The notes: a model not told the origin generated them from the letters alone. 64,000 nt of DNA from Desulfamplus sp. (GCA_015232555.1 JADFZJ010000014.1:1-64000), one strand, 5' to 3'; shown: positions 7,807 through 17,367, counted from the stretch's first letter. Numbers and translations are program-made.

Positions 7807-9144
7807 CTAAATTCTAATGAAGATTTTGCTGCTGATACTTTTAAAGTTATCAATGATAGATTTAGCAGATTTGGCTGTATTATTTTTTTCAGTCAGATAC
7901 CCACCATGATTAATATCGTTTCTGATACTACGTAATGATTCAAGATCACTTGCAAATTCTATCAGAAGAGGATTATTCATCAAATTTCTTACCTTCTCAG
8001 CAGATTCAGGAGAATCATATCTCTGTTCCTTGAACACGGCTTTTTTATCAGCTATCAGTTTAATGGCATCCGAAGCCGCATCTCTATTATCTTTAATACC
8101 CCAATCAAGACCCTCCTCAGATAGAATAAATGTTACCATGTTTTCCTGAAACATAGTAATTGCCTGCTGATAAAGCCCATGTTCAACGCACCATTCAACA
8201 GCTTTAAATCCGCTTTTTACGTCATCTTTTACAAAACCCTCTATTTTCTTTTCAATAACTTTCATAAGAGGTGCAAGAGGTTTTATGAAAATATCGCTGT
8301 TTTCAATGTTTTTGATATTTTCTTTAAGACGAGCATAATCACATTTGTTTATAAGCTCTGCACCTCTGTTGAGCATAATATTCTGGCTTATGTTATTTAT
8401 GTCTCTTACGATACTGCCGATATCTTGAGCAGCGTTTTTCTCCTCTTTTCCGCAGCTTTTTTTCATTACCAATCCAATGTCTGTATTTGCAAGTGATGCA
8501 AGCTCTGAGGCACTTCCATTTTTAACAAAACTATGCGTTGCCTCTGTCCACTCAATCAATTTTTCAAAACTTGTAAGGTCAAATACAGGTGCAATCCTTT
8601 CATCTTCTGGTATATTTTTTTCAACATCAGACGGGCGGCCAAGAATCTCGAATGCCCCGTAATAGATTGCTTTAACAGAGATATTTTTCGTAAGCCGTGC
8701 ATAACCTACAAGCACCATAAAAAGCATAGGAATAGAGCGGAAACTGTGGGTTATATCAAATATTATTTCGTCATTCTCTTTTAGAGAGTCGTAAATTCTC
8801 TGAAAAATCTGCCATATTTCATCTTCGCTGTTGCCTACCGGAATACCATATCTTTTTACAGATGCCGTAAGCCTCATGTTCTCAAGACATTTTCCAAGCC
8901 CCTGATTAATCTTTCTCTTCTCCTCTGAACCTCTCTCGTTATGACCATTATCGTCCCAGTTGAGCTTTTTTGCATCATCAGTTGTGAAAATTCTTATCTC
9001 ATCTTCTGTACTCCAATCTTTGCAAAAACGGCTGATAACATCTTCTTGAACATATTTAACAACATCTCCAACCTCTTGATTAAAAGCGTATCTGCACTTT
9101 GTATAATCACCAGTGCCAAGAAACGATATAAATGCCTTTGCCAT
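7807..9144 (-). CDS. CARF-HEPN ribonuclease, Csx1/TM1812-like family
   Basis: A 445-residue protein. The N-terminal Rossmann-like CARF domain starts MAKAFISFLGTGDYTKC and carries FDITHSFRSIP at 129-139, the signature of the TM1812 (TIGR02221) group. The C-terminal region is helical and ends with R408-NDIN-H413, the R-x4-H motif of HEPN ribonucleases. It should be a cyclic oligoadenylate-activated, non-specific RNase. It begins after TAGGAGAATATAGAGTT. It lies 60 bases downstream of another CARF gene and 13 bases before cad1, so all three are probably made from one transcript. Confidence 0.88.
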   Translation of the reverse strand: MAKAFISFLGTGDYTKCRYAFNQEVGDVVKYVQEDVISRFCKDWSTEDEIRIFTTDDAKKLNWDDNGHNERGSEEKRKINQGLGKCLENMRLTASVKRYGIPVGNSEDEIWQIFQRIYDSLKENDEIIFDITHSFRSIPMLFMVLVGYARLTKNISVKAIYYGAFEILGRPSDVEKNIPEDERIAPVFDLTSFEKLIEWTEATHSFVKNGSASELASLANTDIGLVMKKSCGKEEKNAAQDIGSIVRDINNISQNIMLNRGAELINKCDYARLKENIKNIENSDIFIKPLAPLMKVIEKKIEGFVKDDVKSGFKAVEWCVEHGLYQQAITMFQENMVTFILSEEGLDWGIKDNRDAASDAIKLIADKKAVFKEQRYDSPESAEKVRNLMNNPLLIEFASDLESLRSIRNDINHGGYLTEKNNTAKSAKSIIDNFKSISSKIFIRI

Positions 9145-9204
9145 AACTCTATATTCTCCTATTTTTTATCGTTCATTGTGCCTGTTAAGGCATATCTTTA
9201 TATC

Positions 9205-10341
9205 TCATTGAGCTAAATAGTTTTCATTTAACCAGACAATTGCAGCATCTCGCTCCTGTATGGTTTTTGCGGTCGTTTTTACAGTAAACTTTGTTATGGC
9301 TCCGTCATTGGAATACCAGCCATCTATTTCGCTTATACTGTTAGATGATGTTCTGCGAAAAGTGTTTTTCTTCTCAAGATCACGATTATAGTAATAGAGA
9401 TAAATACCGCTTACAAAAGGTGCTTTCACAACTTTTGCAAGATGCTGTTTCAGCCCCTTGTGTTTACTTGCATTGTTATCTTCATATACAATTTTTCGAT
9501 CTTCTATGGCTATTGTAGATTCAGTAGGCAGAAGCTCTTTTTTAGCTTTAAATCTGCTTCTAAAAGTCTCGTGGAACAAAAGTCCTGTTGGAGTGAGATC
9601 ATAATAATGTTTCCCATCACTTTCGATATGATCAACAAGAACATCAAAACGATCATCTGGCAGAACCCATGCTTGATCTAATTCAAGTACACTATCAAGG
9701 TCACAGAAAATTTCATAATAACGAAGCCAGAATTCAAAATCAAAAGAGAGGGGCTGAGGCGGCAAGGTGATAACCTCATTAAATCCCTCAAACATATAAC
9801 ATACAGGAATGGCAAGTGCCTGTCCGATCATTCCTGCAAATGAGATTTGAGCCTTGTATCCGCCTGTTGCGTTTATCAGAATTCTGTCTGCCCCATAATC
9901 TCTTACAATAGAGACTATTATACGGACAAGATTTTTAAGTCCCTCATTTTTGAACCGCTTTGCATCGTCAGAAGTTAAGCCCTCCACCTTATGGAGTTTT
10001 GTATTCTGGAATCTGCTTTTTTTATTGGAAGAATCGCTATAATAGCCTGTTAGAATATTACCCACAAACTCTCCATCTTCTGTGTCAGACACAAGGACAA
10101 GATGAAGAAACCGTCCATGCAGCAACCCTTGTGAAATGATGCCGGCAATAGAGTTTATCTCTGCTCCGCAGAGTCTGTCAGTATCATCAAGCTGACACAA
10201 CCATTCAGCAATCTTACGGCTGTCTTTAGATGCAAAATATTTTTTCAGATGCTCGTTTTCACAATCAGCCTGATTCTTGAGCATATTTTTAATATTGCCC
10301 GGAAGGCTTGTTCCGGCGGTGCTGACAAGAATATCACGCAT
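9205..10341 (-). CDS. CARF protein with C-terminal domain of unclear type (possibly RelE-like, Cami1-type)
   Basis: A 378-residue protein. The N-terminus MRDILVSTAGTSLPGNI and the motif LINATGGYKAQI at 155-166 place it in the APE2256/NE0113-like CARF group. After a winged-helix-like linker (about 215-285) there is a final domain of about 85 residues with many basic and Asn/Thr residues (YYYNRDLEKKNTFRRTSSNS, WYSNDGAITKFTVKTTAKT). No R-x4-6-H HEPN motif is present. Size and basic character recall the RelE ribonuclease of CARF-RelE (Cami1) proteins, but I cannot confirm the fold. It starts after AAGGAGAAATCAAAA. It sits between csx20 and the CARF-HEPN gene. Confidence 0.72.
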   Translation of the reverse strand: MRDILVSTAGTSLPGNIKNMLKNQADCENEHLKKYFASKDSRKIAEWLCQLDDTDRLCGAEINSIAGIISQGLLHGRFLHLVLVSDTEDGEFVGNILTGYYSDSSNKKSRFQNTKLHKVEGLTSDDAKRFKNEGLKNLVRIIVSIVRDYGADRILINATGGYKAQISFAGMIGQALAIPVCYMFEGFNEVITLPPQPLSFDFEFWLRYYEIFCDLDSVLELDQAWVLPDDRFDVLVDHIESDGKHYYDLTPTGLLFHETFRSRFKAKKELLPTESTIAIEDRKIVYEDNNASKHKGLKQHLAKVVKAPFVSGIYLYYYNRDLEKKNTFRRTSSNSISEIDGWYSNDGAITKFTVKTTAKTIQERDAAIVWLNENYLAQ

Positions 10342-10378
10342 TTTTGATTTCTCCTTCTCTCTTCATCACAGTTCAGGG

Positions 10379-10801
10379 TCAACTCAAATTCCCTGATTTG
10401 TTAAAATCACATCTCTCATATTTTCTAAAACGCACATGCCGGAAAGTGTGTGTCAGACGGATTTCTCCGTTTGTACCACGAACCTCCTCAGCCCTTCTTG
10501 CTGTTGTTGAATAGACAGGAACAAGACCAAATCTGAACGCCAGATTTACAAGATAATAGACGGCACCGAAATCACCCTGAATCAGAATATAATTCCCGTT
10601 TGTTGCGTTTTGGGACAACCATTCAGAGATGGGTAAAAGATAATCTTCCACACTTTCAAGCTCTGGTGGAATTTGACTCCAAAGCTCTTTGAGCGTTGGT
10701 GATAAATCGACAAAACCTGAAATGCCAAGACTCTTTTCAGCGTCCTGTTTCTGTTCAAGGGTGATTTGGTGGTTGAATATTAAAAAAAGTGTTTTTGACA
10801 T
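10379..10801 (-). CDS. csx20: CRISPR-associated protein Csx20, probable ring nuclease
   Basis: A 140-residue protein with the Csx20 family start SKTLFLIFNHQITLEQKQDA and the block NYILIQGDFGAVYYLVNLAF, then PVYSTTARR and HVRFRKYERCD. Csx20 was classed in the CARF superfamily as a likely ring nuclease that degrades cyclic oligoadenylates and so turns the response off. It sits right after csm5 and before the first CARF effector. The ATG at 10801 gives the family N-terminus; an ATG three codons upstream (10810) is one base after the csm5 stop and is equally possible, which suggests translational coupling. Confidence 0.85.
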   Translation of the reverse strand: MSKTLFLIFNHQITLEQKQDAEKSLGISGFVDLSPTLKELWSQIPPELESVEDYLLPISEWLSQNATNGNYILIQGDFGAVYYLVNLAFRFGLVPVYSTTARRAEEVRGTNGEIRLTHTFRHVRFRKYERCDFNKSGNLS

Positions 10802-10811
10802 TTTATTCATT

Positions 10812-12305
10812 TTAACTCGCAATAATACCCTCAACAATCTCGTTACGCTCTCTTACTGTTTTCCACTTCTTTTTACTGACATCGTTTTTAGACCACTGCT
10901 TTTTTTCCTGCCAGTAATTCTTTAGAGCTTCTGCAATTCTTTTACGATAATCAGAAGCATAATTTTGAATGTTATTAAAAATATCATTCCCCTCATTATC
11001 GGACACAGCGTTATTACTAAATTTTAATAATAACTGCTCTTCAGTAGTCATAGCTTCAAAATCCCGTTTTTTCTCCTCTTCAATTGACCGCTGTTTTTCT
11101 CTCTCTTGTCTGTCAAGTTCCTCTTTCTCTTGTTGCTTTTTTTCTTTCTCTTTTTGTTCCTTTAACTTCTGAATCCTTAATTCAAGATCATTCGCTGTAA
11201 AAGGCATATTTTTCAAAATAGCTGCTTTATGCTTATTTTTATCTACCTCATTTGATGGGATTCCATTAAATTCAAGTTTGCACCAGCCAAATGGATAAAT
11301 CCCATTTGCAAGGGTTCTTGTAGTTCCCCAATTTTTTCCTCTTGGCACTCTTGGACTTCTTACGTTATCAAGAGTCATGCACTCAACGTGCGAATGCTGA
11401 CCAACACGAATCAAGGCTTCATTGGGTTTTAGGCAGGCAACAGCAAGAGAGGCTGGAGCAATCGCATCTTCAACCTCTTCTGAAACATCTTTGTAGAATG
11501 TTTTATATTCTTCAATATATTTTGGAACATAAAAGCTGTTAAGCGATTCAATAAGAAAGTTTACATCTATTTTTGTGTTAAATATTTTTAACTGCATTAT
11601 ATTTTCAGGCTCAAGAGTTAAACGAGTATTATATTTTATCGGCTCTAAATTTCTGCAAAGGCTTACAGCACACTCTTTAGACCCTTTTGGAGTAAGGCTT
11701 TTATCTTTATTATTGGTGTACTCTTTTGCCTCAACAATACAAGTGCCATGCTCTTTTAGCGATATGTCAGAGAGTCTAAGATACCTTAAAGGATCATCTT
11801 TAATTTGACCAAAAATTTTGGTTTCCCAATTTCTCCTTTGCCCGTCAGCAGATTTAACTCCTGCCTGCTTTACAAATCTATTTGCAATTGCTGTTCTGAT
11901 TGCTCCTTTTATTGAACTGCCCGGAATATAGGCATAACCATCAATTTCATTTCTTGTCATTGAGTTTACAAGCACCTGATTGGCCGCATTCTGCAATTTA
12001 ATAGCTTTCTCGTAATCTTCAAACAGCTTAGAGCTATCCACAGGTATTGAAACTTTATCATAACTGCCTGTCGTATAATTTTTGGCAATAAAGGTTCTGA
12101 TTGCACTGAAACTGTCTTTCTCCATAAGTGATAAAAGCTCTTCTTTTTCAGGGTAATCAGCAATCCAATCAATCAAATTTATGATGTGTAGATGTCCATC
12201 TCTTATAATGTATGAAAATGGATCGATCTCATCGCCAGAACCAACATGAACAGGGGTCAATATGTGAAAGCTAACTTCGTATTGCTTGGGGTTGCTTTTA
12301 TTCAT
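10812..12305 (-). CDS. csm5: Type III-A effector subunit Csm5
   Basis: A 497-residue RAMP (Cas7-like) subunit that caps the 3' end of the crRNA in the Csm complex. The N-terminus YEVSFHILTPVHVGSGDEI and the glycine-rich AYIPGSSIKGAIRTAI are typical RAMP motifs. Residues about 375-420 form a highly charged Lys/Glu/Gln coiled coil, longer than usual for Csm5, followed by a basic C-terminus. The start follows GAAAGGAGAAATTTGATTT. It lies 40 bases after csm4 and one base before csx20. Confidence 0.9.
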   Translation of the reverse strand: MNKSNPKQYEVSFHILTPVHVGSGDEIDPFSYIIRDGHLHIINLIDWIADYPEKEELLSLMEKDSFSAIRTFIAKNYTTGSYDKVSIPVDSSKLFEDYEKAIKLQNAANQVLVNSMTRNEIDGYAYIPGSSIKGAIRTAIANRFVKQAGVKSADGQRRNWETKIFGQIKDDPLRYLRLSDISLKEHGTCIVEAKEYTNNKDKSLTPKGSKECAVSLCRNLEPIKYNTRLTLEPENIMQLKIFNTKIDVNFLIESLNSFYVPKYIEEYKTFYKDVSEEVEDAIAPASLAVACLKPNEALIRVGQHSHVECMTLDNVRSPRVPRGKNWGTTRTLANGIYPFGWCKLEFNGIPSNEVDKNKHKAAILKNMPFTANDLELRIQKLKEQKEKEKKQQEKEELDRQEREKQRSIEEEKKRDFEAMTTEEQLLLKFSNNAVSDNEGNDIFNNIQNYASDYRKRIAEALKNYWQEKKQWSKNDVSKKKWKTVRERNEIVEGIIAS

Positions 12306-12345
12306 AAATCAAATTTCTCCTTTCTGAATCACAGATTGACACAGA

Positions 12346-13380
12346 TTAAAAGATTACACAGATACCAACAGTTACAGGCAAGCCGCAATGTCTGATCTTT
12401 TCGTCAGTGTGAACACCTTTTAAAAGCCTCTCTCTGTTCAAATCGTTATCTGTAAAGAACAACGCACCGGGTTCATACATCAAAATAGGCTTTTTAAAGG
12501 GTCTTGGGTTTCCACCAGTTGGGCTTGAGACTGCATAAGTTCCGCCAAGTCTGCCAAATTTCGTTTTTAGCCTGTAAAATGAGCTATATTTTTCCATACC
12601 GTCAAACGCACTCAACGATAAAGCCATTTTAGCATTAGGCTTTATTGCCATGATTGAAGATTCTTGAAATTCACGATCCCGACAAATCTCAAGTGTTCCC
12701 ATACCAATATTTTTATCAGCACCAAAACCATTGGCTGGAAGAAATTTAGTCAAAAACCACTCCACATCTGATTCAAATTCTGGCTGATTTACCTCAACAT
12801 AAATATCAAGAGCTGCATTTTCTGGGTACCACCTCTTTTCTCGAACAAACAGACCACCAGAGGCATCAACCGCTCCAGTCATACGGTTAATAACATTTGA
12901 GGCTGACACTTCGTTTTTTATATGTTTGTTGGGATTGGTGATAAAATTGCTATTTTTTGAGTTCTCTCTGTGAAAAATGGATATAAGAGCAGATTCAGAA
13001 TAGTTATCTTTAATTTCACTCCAATGCTCCAGAGATATAAATTGAGACTTATTCCACTTTTTCATTTGGCTACGTGCCTCAAACATCTGCTCTTTGTTAT
13101 CTCCATTATTATCTTTTTTGAGCATATTTTTCTCAATAAAATCTTGAGCCTTTTTTCGACTCAAAGGTGGCAGCACGGGTCTTGGCAAAAAACCCGCAGG
13201 AAATGCAGAAGAAAAAATAACAGGTGCGATCTTGTCATCTTCATACAGAGCAAGAAAATCTGTAAGAGATGACTCCCCTTTATTAAATGACAATGCCCAG
13301 CAAAAATGACCAAAAAAGGTATCTGACATAAAGGGCGTAATCACAGGAGATATTGGTTTTATCTTATATTTCAGCAGCAT
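12346..13380 (-). CDS. csm4: Type III-A effector subunit Csm4 (Cas5 group)
   Basis: A 344-residue RAMP protein. The family start is visible as a beta strand followed by SDTFFGHFCWAL, and the proline-rich FPAGFLPRPVLPP is typical of Csm4. Near the end, RLGGTYAVSSPTGGNPRPFKK is the glycine-rich loop region. Csm4 binds the 5' handle of the crRNA and contacts Cas10. It lies between csm3 and csm5 with short gaps, in the usual order. Confidence 0.9.
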   Translation of the reverse strand: MLLKYKIKPISPVITPFMSDTFFGHFCWALSFNKGESSLTDFLALYEDDKIAPVIFSSAFPAGFLPRPVLPPLSRKKAQDFIEKNMLKKDNNGDNKEQMFEARSQMKKWNKSQFISLEHWSEIKDNYSESALISIFHRENSKNSNFITNPNKHIKNEVSASNVINRMTGAVDASGGLFVREKRWYPENAALDIYVEVNQPEFESDVEWFLTKFLPANGFGADKNIGMGTLEICRDREFQESSIMAIKPNAKMALSLSAFDGMEKYSSFYRLKTKFGRLGGTYAVSSPTGGNPRPFKKPILMYEPGALFFTDNDLNRERLLKGVHTDEKIRHCGLPVTVGICVIF

Positions 13381-13435
13381 ACAAAAGCCTCCATATTATA
13401 TTTATAAACAACATTGATGGAATAACTCCTGTTTT

Positions 13436-14113
13436 TTAGTTGAGTTTAATTGACTCAAGAAAACCATCACCTTTTTTCTCTCCGTCAATCTCAATATTTG
13501 TAAAGCGTATCTGCCCGCAACCTCTTGAGCCTCCGCCTCCAAGTGCATCAAGCTGCAAGAGACGCATGGATTTAAAAAGAACATTCAGGTAATTTTTCTC
13601 AGCATCTTTGGGGTCAGTGTCAAACACTCTAAATGAGATAAAAAAATCAAACTCTACACCAGCAGGAACACGCTCAATTGGTCGAGGGTTGGCAATGCCT
13701 GTTATTCTGTTAATGCTATTTTCATATTTTATCTCTAAAGGTAGCTCACCTTTTTCAAATCGCTCTTTCCATTTGAGAGATAAATGTGCATCTCTTACAA
13801 CAAGGCGTGTTGGACCAAGCTCTGGCGGTCTTTTTGAAGATGATGTTCCAAATACCGCACACACTTCGCATTTTGCACAGTCACAAGGATTACCTTTTGA
13901 TGTATAGCGACCCTCTTTCATTTCATAAAGAGAGCGAAGTTTTCCCTTTAAAGATGAACCCGGAATATAAGGTGCATTGCTTCCAGGTAGAGGGTCTTTT
14001 ATAATTGGGTTATCAAGTCCGCCAATTTCTATAGTCTCTTTAGATGCTCCAATATGAAGCCCTGTCATTACCTCAATTGTGCCATGTATATTTTTAATTA
14101 TGGAAAGTTTCAT
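13436..14113 (-). CDS. csm3: Type III-A backbone subunit Csm3 (target RNase)
   Basis: A 225-residue Cas7-type subunit that forms the filament on the crRNA and cuts target RNA every six nucleotides. The catalytic Asp is D34 in EIGGLDNPIIKD. The RAMP motif APYIPGSSLKGKLRSL follows, then a Cys cluster CDCAKCEVCAVFG that matches the zinc site of Csm3. The C-terminal glycine-rich ALGGGGSRGCGQI is also standard. Length is typical, so target RNA cleavage should be intact. Confidence 0.95.
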   Translation of the reverse strand: MKLSIIKNIHGTIEVMTGLHIGASKETIEIGGLDNPIIKDPLPGSNAPYIPGSSLKGKLRSLYEMKEGRYTSKGNPCDCAKCEVCAVFGTSSSKRPPELGPTRLVVRDAHLSLKWKERFEKGELPLEIKYENSINRITGIANPRPIERVPAGVEFDFFISFRVFDTDPKDAEKNYLNVLFKSMRLLQLDALGGGGSRGCGQIRFTNIEIDGEKKGDGFLESIKLN

Positions 14114-14184
14114 TTTCTAATTCTCCTGACTTTTATATATAAAATGTTTAAATACTTTAATTATTCTTATTTAATATGAGAGCA

Positions 14185-14607
14185 TCAGCTATTAGATACG
14201 CCCATTCCATAGAAAAAACCTACCACAGCTTCAAAGTGGAGCATGAATGCTTCAAACTCCTTTTCTGTATCTATTTTATCTAAATTAGTAACAAGAAAAT
14301 CTTTAAAAGCGGGGATTATTTTGCCGTTACGTTTTGGATTTGAAGCATAAGAGGCTTTTGATTTTACCATTTTAATAAGAGGTTTTACTTTTTGAAAACC
14401 ATCTACATGTACTCGTTTTTCCAATTGTCTGAACTCATTGAAAAATCTTCTAAGTTGAGCAGAAGATAATGAGTTTTTATCATCTGGTTCATTACTGTTA
14501 GTATTTCTATTGAATCTATAAACAATAAAACTCTTGGCAACTTTTTCTGCCTCTGTATCAAGTAACTCTTCTTTTATTATGTTGTTCTTGTCAAAATAAC
14601 TCATCAT
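14185..14607 (-). CDS. csm2: Type III-A small subunit Csm2
   Basis: A 140-residue all-helical protein. It shows the Csm2 core SSAQLRRFFNEFRQLEK and ends in a helix of the type EFEAFMLHFEAVVGFFYG. Csm2 lines the inside of the Csm complex. The N-terminal half has a polar insert rich in Asn/Ser (about residues 34-47). The gene begins after AAAGGAGAATTA with two successive ATG codons (14607 and 14604). It is separated from cas10 by a repeat element at 14639-14731. Confidence 0.88.
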   Translation of the reverse strand: MMSYFDKNNIIKEELLDTEAEKVAKSFIVYRFNRNTNSNEPDDKNSLSSAQLRRFFNEFRQLEKRVHVDGFQKVKPLIKMVKSKASYASNPKRNGKIIPAFKDFLVTNLDKIDTEKEFEAFMLHFEAVVGFFYGMGVSNS

Positions 14608-14638
14608 TAATTCTCCTTTTGTATTTGTCTATATTTAA

Positions 14639-14731
14639 TGCCCAGAGCTAAAGCTCAGGGCTTAATTTTACCCAAGCCCGCTTAAGCGGGCTTCTTTTAT
14701 GGGTTAGCCGAGGGCTTCAGCCCAACGGCTG
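14639..14731. repeat. 93-bp triple-hairpin repeat, copy 2
   Basis: Same length and layout as 1428-1520. The central palindrome is AAGCCCGCTTAAGCGGGCTT, in which the CTC/GAG pair of copy 1 is replaced by CGC/GCG. The first stem keeps a single mismatch at the same place, A:A here and T:T in copy 1. It separates cas10 from csm2 within the csm operon. Confidence 0.8.
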
Positions 14732-14778
14732 AAATATTGAATAAAAATTAAATTTGTAACCGTTAAAAATATACTTTG

Positions 14779-17367
14779 TCAATCTTCTCTGTTAAGATTC
14801 ATGGCATAAAACAGCGGAATATTTAACAGATTAAGTTCATCACGCTCTTTTGCTCCAACTGCAAAAATCTTTTGCAGCATAGCCATCTCTTCAAGATTAT
14901 TTCGTGGTTTTCCATTTTTATTTTGAATATTTCTGCCAATATCGTAATAGGCATGTGAAAGATAAATTCCATCTTTAATATTTTTACCACTAATAAAACG
15001 TCTATACATACGCTGGTATTGGTGTAAGCGATAGAGAAATGCCATTGAAAAACCTGTTCTCTCTTTCTCTTTCAACGCTTTATCAAACATATCACCTTTA
15101 TTGAGAAGCTCCTCTAACTCTTGCCACGAGACCACCTCGTCAAGAAATGAGACAGAATCTTTAAACCGTCTTGAATTGCTGTTTTTGTTGTTATTATCAA
15201 ACTGCTTTGCATTTTCAAGAGCCTCTTCTGCACTCTCTGCCGCCTTTCTCATTGGCATTCTTGGCTTTGCCACAAAAAGACCTCCTGATATTGTGATGTC
15301 TGGGTTGTTAGCACAAAATTGGGTGAGCTTGTTTTTCAAAAGAATTGAAAACCTTGCTGTCTGCCACCAGGGTCCAATTAAAAAAAGATCATCACCGCCT
15401 GAATAGACAACATAAATATCTGGATACTCTTGTTTAATGAGATTAACGATATAGTCTGAAAAGAATATATTGAGCATTCTTGATAAAGAGCTAAATCGTG
15501 CGACTGAAAATTTATCATTGCCAAGACCTGTGCTAAAAATGAGTCCTAAATTATCCACATCAGCCTTAAAAAATGCGATAAGAGATCGCCCTTTCATCTT
15601 TATTTCAGATGATAATTCATCTTTTTTCTTTGATTTATGGGCAATCATGGAAAATGTTTTTATCCGTTCATTCTCATTTTCTCGCTTACACAACTCATAA
15701 AAGCCATCTTCATCTTGAAAAATTTTGTAGAGCCACTCATCTGCAATTTCAGAGTTAGATACAATTGGAAGATGCCTTGCAATCCTTGCTTTAGCAAAAT
15801 CATGGCTATTATCATCAAGCCGCTCTATATGAATCACATCTTGAAATGAATCTGGAGTTTTAGTCATAAGGTTAAGGTGTAAATCCCCCATAAGCTGAAT
15901 TTTTCCATCTCTGCTGTAAACAAGGTGAGATGTTCCGGGTAGCTTTGCACCTATATAGGTTATCTGATCGCAACAATCCCTACATATTCTTATATCTTCT
16001 GACATATCAAACTGCTCATATCTTTTATATTCAACAGATGCTTTGTCATCTGCTGCATTTATTTGGCAGATTGAGCAGTTGCCGTTTTCAAAATCGTTGT
16101 AATCGCCCTCAATCACGCACCCCATAGTTTCAAAGGTTCTGCCAAGTTTATTTAGCTTTGCAGCGTTAATGGATTCATTGACCTCATCTAACTTTTCTCT
16201 AAAAAGAGCCATATCAAAATCTTGCTGACTTGCTTTTACAGTTGATGATAGAACCGCTGAAAGTTGCCCTTTAAACCGAGTTCTGAACCATATCTGCATT
16301 TCTCTATCAACATTATCAAGATGCTTAACAACCTCTTTACAGTTAGGAAGCACAAGGATAAATTTCCCGCCAGAATCAACTAAACGGCATACAGAGTTAA
16401 GTCCCCCAAATTGAGGCAGAGTATCCAACCCCTGAATATTTAAAATCAAAGAGCGTGTAATTGCCTGAAGGAAAAATGACCTTGCCCTTAATATTTTTGA
16501 TACGCCTCTTCCGCTGTTTTTGCTTATTCCAAAGATATAGTTTTGAATGCCTGAAATATCTCCACCAGCAAGTATAAATTTTTCCTCTTTTTTGTCTGAT
16601 AGAGCTGGTATTCCCCCATTTTGTTGATGATAAATATAGAGTGATTGGGCAATTGCTGCTGTGCTAAAGCTATGATCAAAGAGCGAAACATCAGATAAAG
16701 TGTTATAGCTTGATGATGGAACAGCCCATGTAAATTTTTCCAAAACTGATATTAAAGATTCAATATAAAATCTAAATTCAAGAGTTTTATCTATCTGCTT
16801 TAATGCATCAAGAAATTGATTAAAGAGCTTTACATAATCCTTTTCATCACCAGAAGGCTTGCCTTTTTTAGGAAACATGCTCTCATCATTGGTATTTAAG
16901 GCGTTTAGCTCATAAAAGTAGTTACCTTGCCCTTTAAAAGTGTGTTTTCTAAGCTCAATCTCATCAAAAACAGAGATCAACCTTGCCTGTCTAAAATTTG
17001 GACTTCCTTTGTCATGCTCTTTATCTTCATCTGATAAGCCCTCTTTTTTAAAGCGATCTGTTCCAGCACTTAAGCAGTCAGCAACATGAATGCACATATC
17101 AAACAGGTTAGCTGTATCAGGTTTGTGATGCGTAGATGCTATGCGTGCAATTACAGAACGTGAATCTTTAAGCTCATCAGGTAAAGGCAGATCATTTTCA
17201 ATAAAATAGTCTGTATAAACTGCATGCCAGTGAGAGTATGTGCTTTTATAAGATGGTAGATATGTTCCAATAAGATTCTTTGAATAGGGACGCTTTGCAC
17301 GTTGAGCAAATTTTCCAACATCGTGCAGCAATGCCCCTGTTAGCAATATTTTTAAATTTTTATCCAT
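14779..17367 (-). CDS. cas10: Type III-A large subunit Cas10/Csm1, cyclic oligoadenylate synthase
   Basis: An 862-residue Cas10. The N-terminal HD nuclease shows H15-D16 in GALLHDVGKFAQRA. A zinc-finger region has CSICQ and CRDCC. The catalytic palm has YSGGDDLFLIGPW with GGDD near residues 657-660. Both active sites look intact, so it should cut single-stranded DNA and make cyclic oligoadenylates on target RNA binding. That product is the signal for the three CARF effectors downstream. The start follows AAGGAGAATACTGATTT. It is 94 bases downstream of cas6. Confidence 0.95.
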   Translation of the reverse strand: MDKNLKILLTGALLHDVGKFAQRAKRPYSKNLIGTYLPSYKSTYSHWHAVYTDYFIENDLPLPDELKDSRSVIARIASTHHKPDTANLFDMCIHVADCLSAGTDRFKKEGLSDEDKEHDKGSPNFRQARLISVFDEIELRKHTFKGQGNYFYELNALNTNDESMFPKKGKPSGDEKDYVKLFNQFLDALKQIDKTLEFRFYIESLISVLEKFTWAVPSSSYNTLSDVSLFDHSFSTAAIAQSLYIYHQQNGGIPALSDKKEEKFILAGGDISGIQNYIFGISKNSGRGVSKILRARSFFLQAITRSLILNIQGLDTLPQFGGLNSVCRLVDSGGKFILVLPNCKEVVKHLDNVDREMQIWFRTRFKGQLSAVLSSTVKASQQDFDMALFREKLDEVNESINAAKLNKLGRTFETMGCVIEGDYNDFENGNCSICQINAADDKASVEYKRYEQFDMSEDIRICRDCCDQITYIGAKLPGTSHLVYSRDGKIQLMGDLHLNLMTKTPDSFQDVIHIERLDDNSHDFAKARIARHLPIVSNSEIADEWLYKIFQDEDGFYELCKRENENERIKTFSMIAHKSKKKDELSSEIKMKGRSLIAFFKADVDNLGLIFSTGLGNDKFSVARFSSLSRMLNIFFSDYIVNLIKQEYPDIYVVYSGGDDLFLIGPWWQTARFSILLKNKLTQFCANNPDITISGGLFVAKPRMPMRKAAESAEEALENAKQFDNNNKNSNSRRFKDSVSFLDEVVSWQELEELLNKGDMFDKALKEKERTGFSMAFLYRLHQYQRMYRRFISGKNIKDGIYLSHAYYDIGRNIQNKNGKPRNNLEEMAMLQKIFAVGAKERDELNLLNIPLFYAMNLNRED

